Below, piece after piece: positions 43,623 to 57,209 of a stretch of 64,000 bases of DNA. Source of the stretch: Balanoglossus misakiensis (lineage: Eukaryota; Hemichordata). Below the pieces are notes generated by a model. That model worked only from the letters and a program-made list of their open reading frames with translations. It was not told the origin of the DNA and did not search any database. Each line of letters opens with the position of its first letter. Position 1 is the stretch's first letter. The position numbers were made by a program, and so were the translations under genes. The stretch spans positions 11,284,001 through 11,348,000 of the forward strand of contig CM082589.2 of assembly GCA_040954595.2 (NCBI GenBank), in the 5' to 3' direction.

Positions 43623-44507
43623 GTGAGTATCACAACTTTAAAATGAAAGATTTTGCAAATTTAAAAAAAATATTGAGTGTTTTGACATGCGTCAGTGGTC
43701 AGTAACACACAAGCTGCATGATAAGAGGGTCACGAGAAATTGTAAGCCGCAATGTATAATGGATTAACTCCATGACCTATGCGACCTACGAACTGTGACG
43801 TACAGAATTTATTTCTACGTGTAATGCGGTCTGCGGCAGTGAGCCACAGACCGCATTGCGAGAGCAGTGAGAATTCACCACAATGCAAACTTTCTGAACG
43901 TAGGTTGATCTTCGAATGAAATATTACCTTGTCACCAGTTTTCCACATGGCTACACTGTAAAATTGGGTGACGTGTTCGTTCACAAGTGGAATAATTGTG
44001 AGTAGTAAAGCACGCGAAGTTAAGCAACGAGCACGTTTTGAAATGCGCGCAGATGATCCCAGTTTAGCAAATTCAGGCCATTGCGTGCATGCAAAATAAA
44101 ATAATACTGTACCGGGGGTGAGCCTACTTTCTTTCCATACAGATACACGTATATGTTGGTTAAGGTATGTGACAAACAGTTTTCATGTAACAGCCAGTGA
44201 TGCTGACCATAAAACCAGCGCAGCTGATGCTTTCATCTACAATTTGCAACATGGACGTTTGTGTCTCTGCATGTGTCGTGCATGTTACTGCTGAACAAAA
44301 AAGATATGCGGGCACCACAGGCTGGCGAAAGCGGTGCTCACGTGCTCTGCAAGCTGATGTTGTCACTAAATTGGCAAAGTATTGTACACATGGAGGAGTT
44401 TCTTGAGCTGTCTGTTGTATAAATGTCGGTTGTGAGTACATTATTTTTTATTTTATTTTAATAATTTTCAAAGCCCCTATGATTGAAGCATATTATTACG
44501 ACTCATC
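43623..44507. other. Gene-free stretch
   Basis: No gene recognised. Contains an imperfect palindrome around GCGGTCTGCGGCAGTGAGCCACAGACCGC at 43826-43854. Confidence 0.4.
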
Positions 44508-44616
44508 CGTTCATCATTCATTCATTCATTCATTCATTCATTCATTCATTCATTCATTCATTCATTCATTCATTCATTCATTCATTCATTCATTCATTCA
44601 TCCATTCATCCATTCA
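44508..44616. repeat. (TTCA)n microsatellite
   Basis: About 24 copies of TTCA, with a few TCCA variants at the right end. Confidence 0.95.
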
Positions 44617-46372
44617 GTCAGTCACTGTACCAATTGAAGACGCCCTTGTATAGGAGAATTTAGCTATGTACTGACTGTCTTTTCATTTTTTCTTCATCCT
44701 ATAGAATCTACCGACCTGGTCGCTGTCAATAACAATTCAACTCCTTAAACATCCTGTGTGTGTGAAGTCTATGAACACTGGCCATGCATTTCAATTCAAG
44801 GACAAAATGAATGCGCAATATTTCGTTTTATCGAGAGTAATGTGCAGTGATTAAATTTGCTAGGGCTCTCTTAGCAGATTTGGAGTTAGTCATTTTGGTA
44901 GAAACTTTTCGAGATGGGAAATCTTTGGTCATCTAACCAAGTTATTTGTATTTTTGTTATATAAGACAGAGTCATTTCTATATCATAGATGCAAGTTTAA
45001 TTTATAACATGAATTTGAATAAAATATTTTTTTTAAATATCACCACATGAATTTGAATAAAATATTTTTTTTAAATATCACCAGATTGAAATCTTTGGAA
45101 GTTTGCACTTAGAGGGATGGCATGGCAGTTTTCCACTGTTCATATTACAAAGAATTTGGCGTCACGTGTAGATTTCATGAGTGTTCGAGTTTTGCTCTTC
45201 CCAGCCTCGTATCCACAATCCTCTGATACTTACACTTACGTCAGTTCTATAGCCGCTGACCCACTAGATTCTCCTTATGAATTGCCCAAATTATTTTTTG
45301 GTATAGTTTTGATAGTTAGTGCACGGAAACTTTTGATCGATTCACGAAATTCAAAATATGTTACATCACAAACCTCATAAAAAGGAGGCTAGAGTAGCCT
45401 GTTTGTTTTCAGGTAATTTTACAATTACCTCAATTACCTTTTTTCGAGGGAGGGGGTTAAGAAAACATACAGATTGAAATAACAAGGAAGTGGTATATCA
45501 AACCGAAACCTTATCTCAATCGTGATTCTAGAGTGTTTCCATGTCATGTGACATCCACAAAAATGTGGTATTATCTTGAAAAGAGTCCCGATTTCCCAAA
45601 CTGGTTTTGCGAATGTACTTCACTTTGGAGCAATGCATGAGTACATTCGTAGAAAGATATTGCTCCACTATTTACTGACACTCCTCTTGTACTGCAAATA
45701 TTACTGCATTCTGTCAGGGCAAGACAAAAGACACAGCAGAACTGCCAGAATTAAAACAGACAACTGGCAATTTCAATAAAACATGTAATAACAAATATAT
45801 GTAACATTGAATGAGGTGTCCATACAGCTTGGTCATTTAAAGACCTCCAGTCATTGTGACAATGCATAAATATTTATGTACACCATATTAAAAATTAGTT
45901 CAGGCATACCTTATACATGTATGTTTTTGACTGACCATATCCTCAGCACGCCCTTTTTTTCAAAAAGACTATCATTATTCTCTGCCAGGCAGAGAGTTGC
46001 CGCTTTCTTGTTAACAATAATATACTATTATAACATTGCATAGATTCCTGTTTGTTTCTGTCCATATCTCACAAACTGTGGTGTGCATACTGTTGAAATG
46101 ACCTCAAGAAGAAAATGCCAAATGGAAAAATATTTGACATACTAACCTGTATGATAATGTTATACGGTACAATATATTTAACGGTTCCAATCCAATGTTG
46201 AGAACTAACAAAACAATTTGAGCAGAATTCATTTAAAATTAATTGCAGTTCCGTTTCACCGCATTTCATAGGATGCTGGCTAAAATTCATACTATGGTGG
46301 ATTACCTGTTATGCATTTCTTTCCCTATTTCGTCTGGCAGATTTGAGTTTGACAAGCTGTCATTTTCCTTTC
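44617..46372. other. Stretch without a supported gene
   Basis: A ~42-bp tandem duplication ending AATATTTTTTTTAAATATCACCA lies at about 45003-45082. An open frame of 87 codons at 45117-45380 reads somewhat protein-like but has no splice or family support. Confidence 0.4.
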
Positions 46373-46500
46373 AGCTCCGCAAAATTGATGGATTTACTTT
46401 GACAGCACACAGACTGTCCATTTGTCATCGGAGATACAAGCAGCATCAGTTGCTGAACAGCTTGCAGCAGTGTTGGAAAAGAGTACACAACACTAACTTG
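46373..46500 (+). other. Possible exon after a strong acceptor
   Basis: CATTTTCCTTTCAG is a strong acceptor. Downstream, one frame reads S-S-E-I-Q-A-A-S-V-A-E-Q-L-A-A-V-L-E-K-S, helical and protein-like, but it has a TGA shortly after the acceptor. It could be a decayed exon of the same locus as the pentraxin-like exon. Weak. Confidence 0.2.
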
Positions 46501-47124
46501 CAAGAGTGCTTTGGCCCTTTCTTCACACTGTCCGAAACTTGTTGTGTTACATCATTGCATAATGAATAAGAAATACACAGGTATTTAGCGTTCTATTCAA
46601 TACCTACAATAGATAAAAGGGTGTCGGTCTGTATGCGACAATCTTCAATGTTCTTATGAGCACAAGGCTTTATTCAGGGAACGTTTTACAGTAAGAATTA
46701 TATGATATAAACTGAATAAGTTTGTTGTCTGTCAACTCTTCTGTCTTTGTCTTACCGATACGGTTCTAACCGCAAACACTGAGGCTTCTCTGCTCGTACA
46801 CAGTATAAATCAATGGATGATAAAATGCGCCCTCTTTTGGTGAACTCTTCCTACCGCCCGACCTTCTACCTTACAGTAAGGCATGTAGGGCGGTCAGGTA
46901 GATGGCAGTGTATTGCAAGCGTCTCTTGCATATTTTTTTCCGCCAGGAATGGCATACATTCGTTTTTGGCGACACCACAACTGCTGGAACTTCTCGAAAA
47001 ATTGAGAGCCGGATTTCATAAATGCTCATGTTTTCCGAAGGGCTGAAAGAAGATCCAGAGTGGAATATTTAAATTTGCCTGTGGCAGACATCATAGTGGC
47101 TGCCAGTTATTCTATTTCTTGTGC

Positions 47125-47285
47125 AAGAGATAGTATCTTGTTCCAGCGAGATGTTTTCTCGTGTGCACGAGAAACATGCTATCTCGTGCATATCTCGTGC
47201 GCACGAGAAAATTGCGAGCGCACTCGTGTTCACGAGAAAATATCACATGCACACGTAAGTCGTGCGCACGAGATAAAAAAATGTG
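47125..47285. repeat. Cluster of CTCGTGCGCACGAG palindromes
   Basis: Repeated imperfect and perfect copies of TCTCGTGCGCACGAGA in both orientations within about 150 bp, separated by 10-20 bp. Probably a small palindromic repeat family or a transposon terminus. Confidence 0.7.
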
Positions 47286-47417
47286 CCCTGTAGTCTTTCT
47301 TAGGACATGGTAGCGTGACGTCGCATTGTAATTAACGGACGATCTTGGAAATTCGGCTATTAATGGTGAATGGACTTTCGCCTCCTTCGAACAACAACAG
47401 AGACTGACGTCGCAACA

Positions 47418-47702
47418 ATGACAGAAAAAGTGAAGCAAATGGCCGACAAAACGAAGAGAATCGGAAAACGGGCAGGATCCTCGGCACAGACATCTGGGAA
47501 TAATACCACCACATCAAATAGAACGACGAGTAGTGCAGGACAAACCGCCACCAGTGACTATGACAACAAGTCTGAAGGCGATGCTGGCGAACCCTTGCAC
47601 AATACAACTACAGTCCTACAGAGAAATGCAGCCCAGCGCCACTCAAGATTTTCCATTCCTGGTCTGGCAGCAGCCAAAATATGTTGTTGTTTTTTCTCTT
47701 AG
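47418..47702 (+). CDS. Possible single-exon gene, Ser/Thr-rich 94-residue protein
   Basis: ATG in the context AACAATGA; 94 codons to TAG, with AATAAA 28 bp after the stop (47730-47735). TGACGTCG elements stand at 47312 and 47403, upstream. The protein begins T-E-K-V-K-Q-M-A-D-K-T-K-R, then is Ser/Thr/Asn-rich and acidic, and ends C-C-C-F-F-S. GC and composition differ from the flanks. I do not recognise it. It could be an intronless host gene or a retrocopy. Confidence 0.35.
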   Translation: MTEKVKQMADKTKRIGKRAGSSAQTSGNNTTTSNRTTSSAGQTATSDYDNKSEGDAGEPLHNTTTVLQRNAAQRHSRFSIPGLAAAKICCCFFS

Positions 47703-47735
47703 AAGCGACCTCAGTCTGAGCTGCATGAGAATAAA

Positions 47736-48342
47736 CTGTAGGTTGGGAATACAACAAAAAAACACGCAGTCGCTGCGGTCAACACGTAGCTATTAGTTTC
47801 GGTTTTATGTTCGCTACAGCTCGGAAACCAAAATGTGGTACAACTTCAAGCTACATAAACTGGAAAGCATAGTACGTGCAGAGCAGACCATGGTGACGAA
47901 AGCAGGTATTCTAGGTCGTAAGATAAAAACACGGCGCTAGAAAAACAGTCATCAAAAGTTGCACGTGTTCCCCGGCCAAAAATAATGTAATTGTTGGCGC
48001 ACAGAAAGTCCAGTCGATAAACGTTTACGCTATAGAAACTCACTCTCTCAGCAAAAGTCTGACACCCTCGTCAATGACAAAACGCAAACCGAGCTGGGTA
48101 TGATCAAGTCAAACATAGGGCCAATCCCCACTCTGTGTTTTATTATTTTCCACATACGATGGTTCTAAATAAAAATGTACCTATTTGAAATGCTTACCGA
48201 GGTAAGATCATTGAAAGTTTTCAAACGTTGATGACAAATGTATAACTGATTTTTTACAAATGAATAATCGCGCACTTGCATGTTATTTTCTCTATACCAG
48301 ACACCGCGCGCGCGCCGTTGGCAAAAAAAAACGCGGAAAATT
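47736..48342. other. Gene-free stretch up to the right arm
   Basis: No gene recognised. A run of GCGCGCGCGCG stands at 48306, just before the right arm. Confidence 0.4.
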
Positions 48343-50470
48343 ATTGAGCATGCGCAGTCGATACTTCACATTGTAAACAAGATGGCGTCGCTGCCTATGC
48401 TTCTCGACCGCTGTCGCCTGACTATGTCGGCAAAGAAGAGACGAATTTAACCATGCAACGCCATATCGGAAGACAGAATGATCGCGAGATGAAACCGGGC
48501 TATCCAACGATTAGGCAGCTATGTTGACTGATTGGTATGTCGCCGAAGTAATTATTTGCCATTGATTTGTTTACCAGAAACGGTTTGCCTTTGGAACACA
48601 TTTGGCCTCACCGAAATTGATTTCAGAGGTTTTTTCCCAAAAACTAATGACGTTCGTTTTCACCTGAGTGCGAGGATGGATTGAAGGGACACAAGCTTTT
48701 GTAGCCACCAATATTTTGACACTCTTTATATCAATGTTGAGCTGGCATATTTGCTCCAATATGATGTAGTGTACCTGTTGCATTGAAATGAAGCTGTAAT
48801 AATATTACAGTGCAATCTAGTCCTTTGGGTTAATAGGAAAACGAGGTCAATAAATGACAGGTTTATTTAAATACAGGATATATTTATCACAAGCACTTAT
48901 GCATATGTATGAGATACTTATTTATTTTTAATTTATTTTTTATTTTTTATTTATTTTGTACGTTCAGGTAATCATATGGATTTGTATGGAATCACATACA
49001 CATTAATTGAAGACTATCATATCACAGAAGTCGAGCCGCCAGATGTGTAAGGTAACCATTTAGGTTTCATGACTAAGTTTGTTTAAGAATTCATAAAGCT
49101 ACCCAATGAATGAATTTCCTTAAAATTTCACAAATGTGACAGAGTTTGCAGTTGTGCAAGAAAGTGTGTATTATTCACATAAGAATTGTTTCGTATGCAT
49201 TTTTCTGATGGCAATGCATTTGACTGTAAACAAATATGGATGTCAGTTAGTAGTGCTATTTTGTCAGTGAAATGGCTTCATCATCATCCCTCCAACCAAA
49301 GTTGAAACAGAGTTGCAAATATTGCACAGCTTGAAATCATAAAATGTTGCAAAATTGAACCAACCCTTTGGTCAACGATTATGTTCTTACAGCTATTATT
49401 AGAACCAGACAGTCTCAGGGAACAAGAGACATGGGCCTGATTTGCAAGTTGAGTTAGAACTGCCTTTGCCTGCCCACGGACGCCCCAATTTCAGCAAAAA
49501 TTATTGCATTAAAATATGAGTATGGAGAACTATGCTCTGTGTTTCTTTTGTTAGCTTACATAGCTGTTGTCATTCTAGTTTTTCCTCCGTCCTGTGAGCA
49601 GAGTTTCAGTTGCGAAAACCGACAGTTCTCAAAGTACAAAAGTACACCTAAATTGCCTCGGTGATGAGCATGCAGAATTTATCTGATGCTTCTTACTGGC
49701 AGAAGGACCCCACCAGTTGCAGATTGTGAATTCCATGGCACAAGGGAATTTACGCTTTGCGTTCAAATATAAATAATTAAATCCTGTAAAATTATTCTAT
49801 ATGTTATTTATTGATGATTCAAAAGTGTTATGACTGATTGTGTTAGAGTACCTGTATTCCATATAAGCATGCTGTCAGTGCACATCCGATTGATAACAAT
49901 TTCACATTTTTAAAAATTTGCTTCTCTGAATAATTATGAATACATAAAACTTCATATGATATAAATTGATAAACATTAAACCCCGATGCGTGGTATAAAA
50001 GACCCCCCAAATCAGTGGCGAATCTTAATGCCGTTTGACTGACAACAGACAACACCAACGATCTTGGCTCTATGAAAATCGGCCCAAACAGATCCAAGCA
50101 TAAAGAATTACACCACACAACGACAGTGGTTGGCTTTATAAACACACACAACATAAAGTTATCGATGAAAAAGTACACGAGCTTTTGAAACAACGATGAT
50201 TTTGGGAGAAATCTGGTTTCAGTGCTTTTCAGAAGCATCCCTGGGAAACAATAACCACGCCATTCAAACAGCTGTCAATCGCATAGAGGTGTAAAGTGTT
50301 CAATTATTTTCTATGTACATGAGATCAATTACACAGTTATTATGCACGACGACCACTCCCAAATAAACAACTGTACAAACACACGTTAATCCGAACCCCA
50401 GTACTTTCCGCACCGGGGTTTAAGGCCTAATGCTAGTGTCACAACATTGATTACCAGACCGTTTCCCTCT

Positions 50471-50535
50471 GTATGTATGTATGTATGTATGTATGTATGT
50501 ATGTATGTATGTATGTATGTATGTATGTATGTATG
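50471..50535. repeat. (TATG)n microsatellite in the right arm
   Basis: About 16 copies of GTAT/TATG, followed by a degenerate TG-rich tail. The left-arm counterpart (about 29975-30015) has only a few CATA copies. Confidence 0.9.
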
Positions 50536-50639
50536 CAGCCATGTATGCATGTGTTTGTGTGTGTGTGTACATGTGTGTATGCATGTTACATGTATATATG
50601 GATGTATGTCTGCCCTGATCCAAAACATGAAACCACGCT

Positions 50640-51360
50640 TTTTTTATTTTGGTGTGTAGATGGGATTTTGCTTAAATGAAGTTGTCATTGCAAAAATACG
50701 CAAATAACCTGTGAAATATGTGGAATTGATCAAAACTCAACAACTGGTTAGACTGCTTTGAACATTTGTATGCATGTAGGTAATGTCATCATACCTGATA
50801 TACTTTGAGTTTATATCGTGAATTGTCTATTTTTTATGCAATTATTTTGTCTTGTTTCACCATTTGAAAAAAAATCTTTTCCTCTTAAAGAGATTGGCTG
50901 ATTTCTTTAGAATTTAGTATGACACTTCCGGTAGGTGATCTTAGTTGGTTTTGTTTAAATTGTCGCAGAATTTGTAATCTGTCATTTTTGGTCAAAATTC
51001 ATTTTCTGAGAAACTCCTTAGATTGCTTTTAAATTTTGGTATGCTTGTTCCAAGAGGTAACCCAAGTAATGTTGTATATCATTTTGGTGAAATTTACATA
51101 TTGTGGTCTTGGGGCAATTTTTGCAATTTGTATTCTTTGAAACTACTAGTCAGATTGCTTTCAACTTTGGTAGGCGTGGTGATTGAAGTAGATATTATAC
51201 AATTTGTTGATAGTTGGATAGATGTGGTTTGAGGCAGTTTTTGTCATTGTTGAATGTTGTTTTCCCTAAAATACTTGTCTGGTTCCTTTGAAATGTTCTT
51301 ACAGTAGGTCATATCTGCTTGCCAATGTCACATGATTTTTCCCATGAACACAGACATACC
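50640..51360. repeat. ~170-bp periodic repeats, right arm
   Basis: Inverted counterpart of 29180-29800. Confidence 0.6.
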
Positions 51361-51547
51361 TAATTTTGTGTAATCCCCAGATGGGACCACAGTGTGTAAT
51401 AACCTGACCAACAGTGACTAGTATATCCTGTGTGTTATACAGTACTTCTCACAAGGTTGAAGTACATGTAGACTGTTGATGATTTTTTGCGATTCTTCAG
51501 AAACTTACAATACAGAGTCTAATGTGGTAACGTCCATGGTCACATTA

Positions 51548-53040
51548 GTCCTGTTTCAAAATGACCTACATTACACGTCCTATACACATGTTTTGCATGT
51601 TATGATTGGTTTATCCGCTTCTCTTAGGTCCACTTGCGGCACGCTGATTGGAGGGACCTTGTAGGTTAGGTCTTATTATTATGTATTATTCACTAGACCT
51701 TGTAGGTTAGGTCTTATTACTATGCATTTTTCGCTTTACAGCTCCCTGATTGGTTAACGTGTCAGTCTGGTCCCCCATGTGTTCACTGCCTCATAATACA
51801 GGACCTTGTAGGTTAGGTCATATTAATATGTATTTATTCACCATACAGCTCCCTGATTGGTTAACGTGTCAGTCTGGTCTCCCAGTGTTCACTGCCTCAT
51901 TGTGAAATGTCCCATGTGCTTCCTGGCTAGCGTTGTGGTAACACATTATTCGGTATGTCCGCAGATCATTCATTAATTTTCTGAGAAATAGCCTGACTGA
52001 TACTATCTCCAACATAAACTGCACCCTGGAAAGATTAAATGATTTTTAGATGGACTTTGAAAATCTGATTAACACATCTAAGCATTTTTGCTAACAGTTG
52101 TATATTTTCTTAAATCACCCTCCTACTTCTCATCATCAATATTATTATTGTTGTTTTACTATTTTAAAGTAAATTTGTTTTGACGTAGATGTTGTGAAAA
52201 GGAGTACGTTGTCCGTTTATACATTCGTATATTGTTTTCATAAAAATGGAACTATGACGGTGCAGCTTCGTGAAAGAAGTACAATAAAAGTAATCATACC
52301 TGTAAAGCAACTAATGAGGTATCCCAATTAAAGAAATGCAATGCTATTCTAAACAGTTCTATTGTAAGATATTTTTGGTTTGCTCGAATGAATAGCACAC
52401 ACTTCGTATTCAGCCAGGTGTTACACGAAGTGATGCGCTGAAAAGCATTACGTAACAAAACACTAGCCCATTTCAACAAACCGCCACTGGAAATAACATA
52501 AAAAAATTCTCCTGGCAATTTTTATTTCGAGTATCTAGTTCACAGTATCACAAAAAAATGCCATGAATAGTGAAGGAAATGTTAAATCCAATCATTATAT
52601 GAGTGCCTTTCTTTATACACTGGGATCGAGCTTCGACAACGCGCAGGCAGCATGCCAGACAGAATACGACAACTGTATTCAGAAAGTACAAAAGACTTTG
52701 CATAACGAGGCAGTGAAAATTGGAGACCTACACATTAACCAATCAGGGAGCTGACAATTGAATAAATGCATGTTAATAAGACCTAACCTACAAGGTCCTG
52801 CATAATGAGGCAGTGAACACTGGAGGACCAGACCTACACATTAACCAATCAGGGAGCTGTAAAGTGAATAATACATAGTAATAAGACCTAACCTACAAGG
52901 TCTAGTGAATAATACATAATAATAAGACCTAACACATAAGGTCCCTCCAATCACCGTGCCTCAAGTGGACCTAAGATTACCAGATGGACCAATCACAGAT
53001 GTCGGTACATATGTCATGGACCTGACTTATGAAACAGGAC
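51548..53040. mobile_element. MITE-like insertion specific to the right arm
   Basis: 1,493 bp with inverted ends GTCCTGTTTCA / TGAAACAGGAC. The left arm is continuous at this point (GGTCACATTCAGAATTACC, as complement). Inside are inverted blocks of ~150-bp units with GACCTTGTAGGTTAGGTC and AGCTCCCTGATTGGTTAA (51650-51900 and, inverted, 52730-52950). A 63-codon open frame at 52563 has no family support. Confidence 0.75.
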
Positions 53041-53549
53041 CGTTCAGAACTACCTAGTCTATGCCCGGCAGTGTTCTGTCCGCTTTGCTTCCAAAACTAA
53101 TGTCTGGCCTCACTCATGCCACTTGCCCAATAAACTAATACCCCTTGCTGGGAATTATGATGTAACTAGCGTCGCTTTGAAGCCTATCACATTACTGAAC
53201 AGTGTTGATTTGGTGTAAGATTATAGTGAAGGCAGGGCTTATTACATTGAAAATGCTACCCAACCTTAATTACACGTATGTATATCCTTTGTCTAATCAT
53301 TGGAAAAACAATGTACATGTACCAAAGACTAAGTAGCTATTTGAAGGTGAATCGCAAGTGGGCACTTTTATTACTTAACCTCAAGCAGTCGGTTAGCTAC
53401 CGTATACTAAGACAAACATTCCTGGTGTAATTAACATCACTGTCATTAGTAATATCTATCTCCAATCAGTATCAGTTCTGCCTTTATGTTATTTTAAGTC
53501 AATTGTCAAGGTTCATGTACATATATTACAGCTTAACTGTCTTGTCAAA

Positions 53550-54850
53550 AACTTACGCATGTACATGTACCTAATTCTAGGCTTACCTGTAGGGTTAGAG
53601 ATACAGTGTTTTATATTAATATGCATTAATATGAAACTAAAATTTGATGGTTAATTTAAGACCCCCCTGAGCAATGGTAACCTCGTTAAATATGTGCATA
53701 TCTAATTCTAGGCTATTCAGCTGAAGTAGAAACCTGGACATGGACAACTTCGGGGTCAAAATCTTTTGACAAACATTTGTGTGATCTTGGGTAAACTTTG
53801 ACCTACATTCCTATATTTTAGCATCCGGAGCAGATACAACCTTGACACTTGGAGTGATGGAACTATTTGATTGAGTATTATGTCTTGCCTCATTAATTAT
53901 GTACTTACCTAATGCCAGCCTAACCAATAGGGCTGGAAGTCTGGCTTTTTGGACATGATAAATTTGAGATCAACATTTTTCTACAGCAGCCAGCCTTCTC
54001 TTAAAAAGAATGGACAATATAAAGGCTTTGATGGTATACTGAACTTTTGACTCCCTCCCTGAGACTGTGTGCCAATGACGGGATAGCCTACTCAGCGTTG
54101 GGTAGATCCTAAGAAGGCCTCAGCCAGGCATCAAATACAAAAAGCGGAAATCCAAGCTTTAATGGTGGGTTACATCGTTAACTTCCCTGCAGAGCTGATT
54201 TCTCAGACTGTGAGCCAATGACGGGTAAAGCCCCTAGGTAGGGGCCACCTAAGACAGGCCGGTCATGCTTTAATCACAAAGAAGGGCAAGTTTAGTCTTA
54301 CCACAACTTTGTCTGCTGTATATGCTTCATAAAGATTGCAGAGTATTTTGAGAATACATTGTGTTAAGGCAGTGTGACCAGCTAAAAAGTACTGGCAAAC
54401 ACAGCCAATGTGTAATGAAAAACATCTAATTTGGCTGAATAAAAGACATAAAACACAGCAAAAGCACTGTGACTAGCTGAGACATAATACTCCATTATGC
54501 AGTTCCATCACTCCAAGTGTCAAGGATGTATCTGTGCCGGATGCCAAGATATAGGAATGTAGGTCAAAGTTTACCCAAGATCACCCAACATTTTGTCAAA
54601 AGATTTTGACCCCAAAGTTGTCCATGTCCAGGTTTCTACCGCAACTGGATAGCCTAGAATTAGATATGTACATATTTAATGAGGTTACCATGGATCAAGG
54701 CAGTCCTAAGTAAACCATCAAATTTTTAGTTTCATGTTAATTCATGTTAATATAAAACGCTGTATCTCTAACCCACTGGTATGCCATTCTGTGTTTCATG
54801 CTACCCAATATGGGTAAGTAGGTAAAAAGTCACCCTAGGCCATTTGAAAT
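53550..54850. repeat. Small fold-back in the right arm
   Basis: Two inverted blocks (about 53690-53890 and 54490-54700), both with ATGGACAACTTTGGGGTCAAA-type sequence, around a highly conserved centre. The left arm has the same structure at about 27340-28450. Confidence 0.75.
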
Positions 54851-57209
54851 TTTGCTGAAAAAATCTCGTCTCTTACATATGTACATTTGGTAAAAGGGAA
54901 ATTTTAATCACGGAGTAGAACATATTCATAAAAAATATTTGAGGGAAAGAAGGAAGTTTTTCATAGCTTTGGTGCGTCAAATAGTAGAGAGGTTCCCTTG
55001 TTATCCTTAGACTCAAACTCAGAGTTTCCAATCTTTCAGTATTTTCATGATATTACTTTCCATCTTAGATTTGTTCATCTAAACAAACTGACTGATAGGT
55101 ATACATGAACATTTTATTGACTAATGAATGTGCCTGTATGTTGCAATTTAAAGAAGTCAGATATTAAACGAGCGCCACACCTGTTTTAATCAGCCTCCAT
55201 ATGGAGGGTACACATCGCAGAGAGATGACAAACCCCATGCAAATTCAAGTAATATGGCTCAATGGTGCTGATTTTAAAGGATAGGTGGATGATTTGAAAA
55301 ATGTTATTGTGGAAAAAGATGTGTAAAATTTGGCAGCTTGTGAGGCTTTAATTGTAAAATCTTTGAAATGTGTTTTACTCTTTAGGTCCAATTTTGTATA
55401 TGTCAATATACCATTGGGACCAATGTGAAATTGTTCTAAACTCAGAAACTCAAGAAGGTACTGGTCAGATTGCTTTAGAAATTGGTGTGTATTTATGTTA
55501 TTGAGACTTTATACAGATTTTATTTTTCATTTTTAAAGTATATTTTTGGGGTGATTTTGGTCGTCATATACTCAGAAACCTCTACCCACATTTTTTTTTA
55601 AATTTGGTTTGCATGTTCTTAGGTGTGATTTTATGACAATTTAACAAACCCAGTGATGGAAGTGACAATATTGTTTTTTTTTTTTTTTGGCAATTTCTGC
55701 CATTTTTGTCTGATTGCTTTGCAATTTAGTTTGCAGTTTCTAGGGAATTCTTACTGTGGTGCACAAAATTCACAAAGGTGATTTACTATCCTCATGCGCT
55801 TTGTTGAACTGGCACCCTGTTGCAAAACAGACATTACAACACTCTTTGAATTGAATTCATAGCTACCAATTTTTCGGGGGTGTAGCACCTTTTTTATGCC
55901 TAAAACTTTGATCGAGAACTTCAAATTAAATGCAACCCTCCAAATATTTGCAATATTTCAGGTATAATGATTTAATTTTAAAGCATAAATTTTGATGTAT
56001 TCATAATCATTAAGAGAAACACATTTTGAAAATAGAATATTAATCACACTAGCAGTCATAATACTTTTGAATCATCACTAAAGAACATATAGAAAAATTA
56101 AACAGGTTTTAATTATTTATATTTGAACGCAAAGCGTAAATTCCCTTGTGCCATGGAATTGACAATCTGCAACTGGTGGGGTCCTTCTGCCAGTAAAAAG
56201 CATCAGATAAATTCTGCATGCTCATCACCGAGGCAATTTAGGTGTACTTTTGTACTTTGAGAACTGTCGGTTTTCGCAACTGAAACTATGTTCACAGGAC
56301 AGAGGAAAAACTAGAATGACAACAGCTATGTAAGCTAACAAAAGGAACACAGAGCATAGTTCTCCATACTCACATTTTAATGCAATAATTTTTGCTGAAA
56401 CTGGGGCGTCCGTGGGCAGGCAAAGGCAGTTCTAACTCGACTTGCAAATAAGGCCCATGTCTCTTGTTCGCTGAGATTGTCTGGTTCTAATAATAGCTGT
56501 AAGAACTTGATCATTGACCGAACTGTTGGTTCAATTTTGCAACATTTTATGATTTCAAGCTGTGCAATATTTGCAACTCAGTTTCAACTTTGGTTGAAGG
56601 GATGATGATGAAGCCATTTCACTGACAAAATAGCGCTACTGACTGATGTCAATGTTTGTTTACAGTCGAATGCATTGCCATCATAAAAATACATGTGAGA
56701 AATTTCTTATGTGTATGATACACACTTTTGTGCATGACTGCAAACTCTGTTACAGTTGTGAAATTCTAAGGGTTGAATTCATTGGGTAGAATTCATGTTT
56801 TTTTGGATTCTTAAACAACCAGTCACGAAAGCTAAGTGGTTACCTAAGAGAAACTGTGTTAAATTTGGTCATCAATTGCTTTAAATCACACAAGACATTC
56901 CCAGAGCTAAAGTTACTGCAGCAGTCAGTTTCAACTCAGCTTGCAAATTGGGATCATGTCTTGTGTTCATCGAGACTGTCTGTAGTCGACTTGACAGTCC
57001 TATGGGGTCAATGATGAACCTACAAATGTTCTTTCCAATGAAATTGTTATAAATCTAATATTCAGGATTTGCATTCATACCTTAAACAATATAACTGTAT
57101 TGCAAATATGGCAACTCTTCTAAGTTACATTGGAACACCTTCTCGCCACTGTTTGTGCCAAAATGGTGAATAAGCTTTCATTTTCAAGCCTTAACATAGG
57201 CACCCAAAA

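Noticed and set aside
50386-50679. Open frames of 67-80 codons over the TATG microsatellite in the right arm
   Set aside because: Repeat artefacts (Y-I-H-T and M-Y-V-C strings) open on both strands.
52563-52754. 63-codon frame in the right-arm MITE-like element
   Set aside because: No family resemblance, no start context or splice support, and it lies within a non-coding fold-back.
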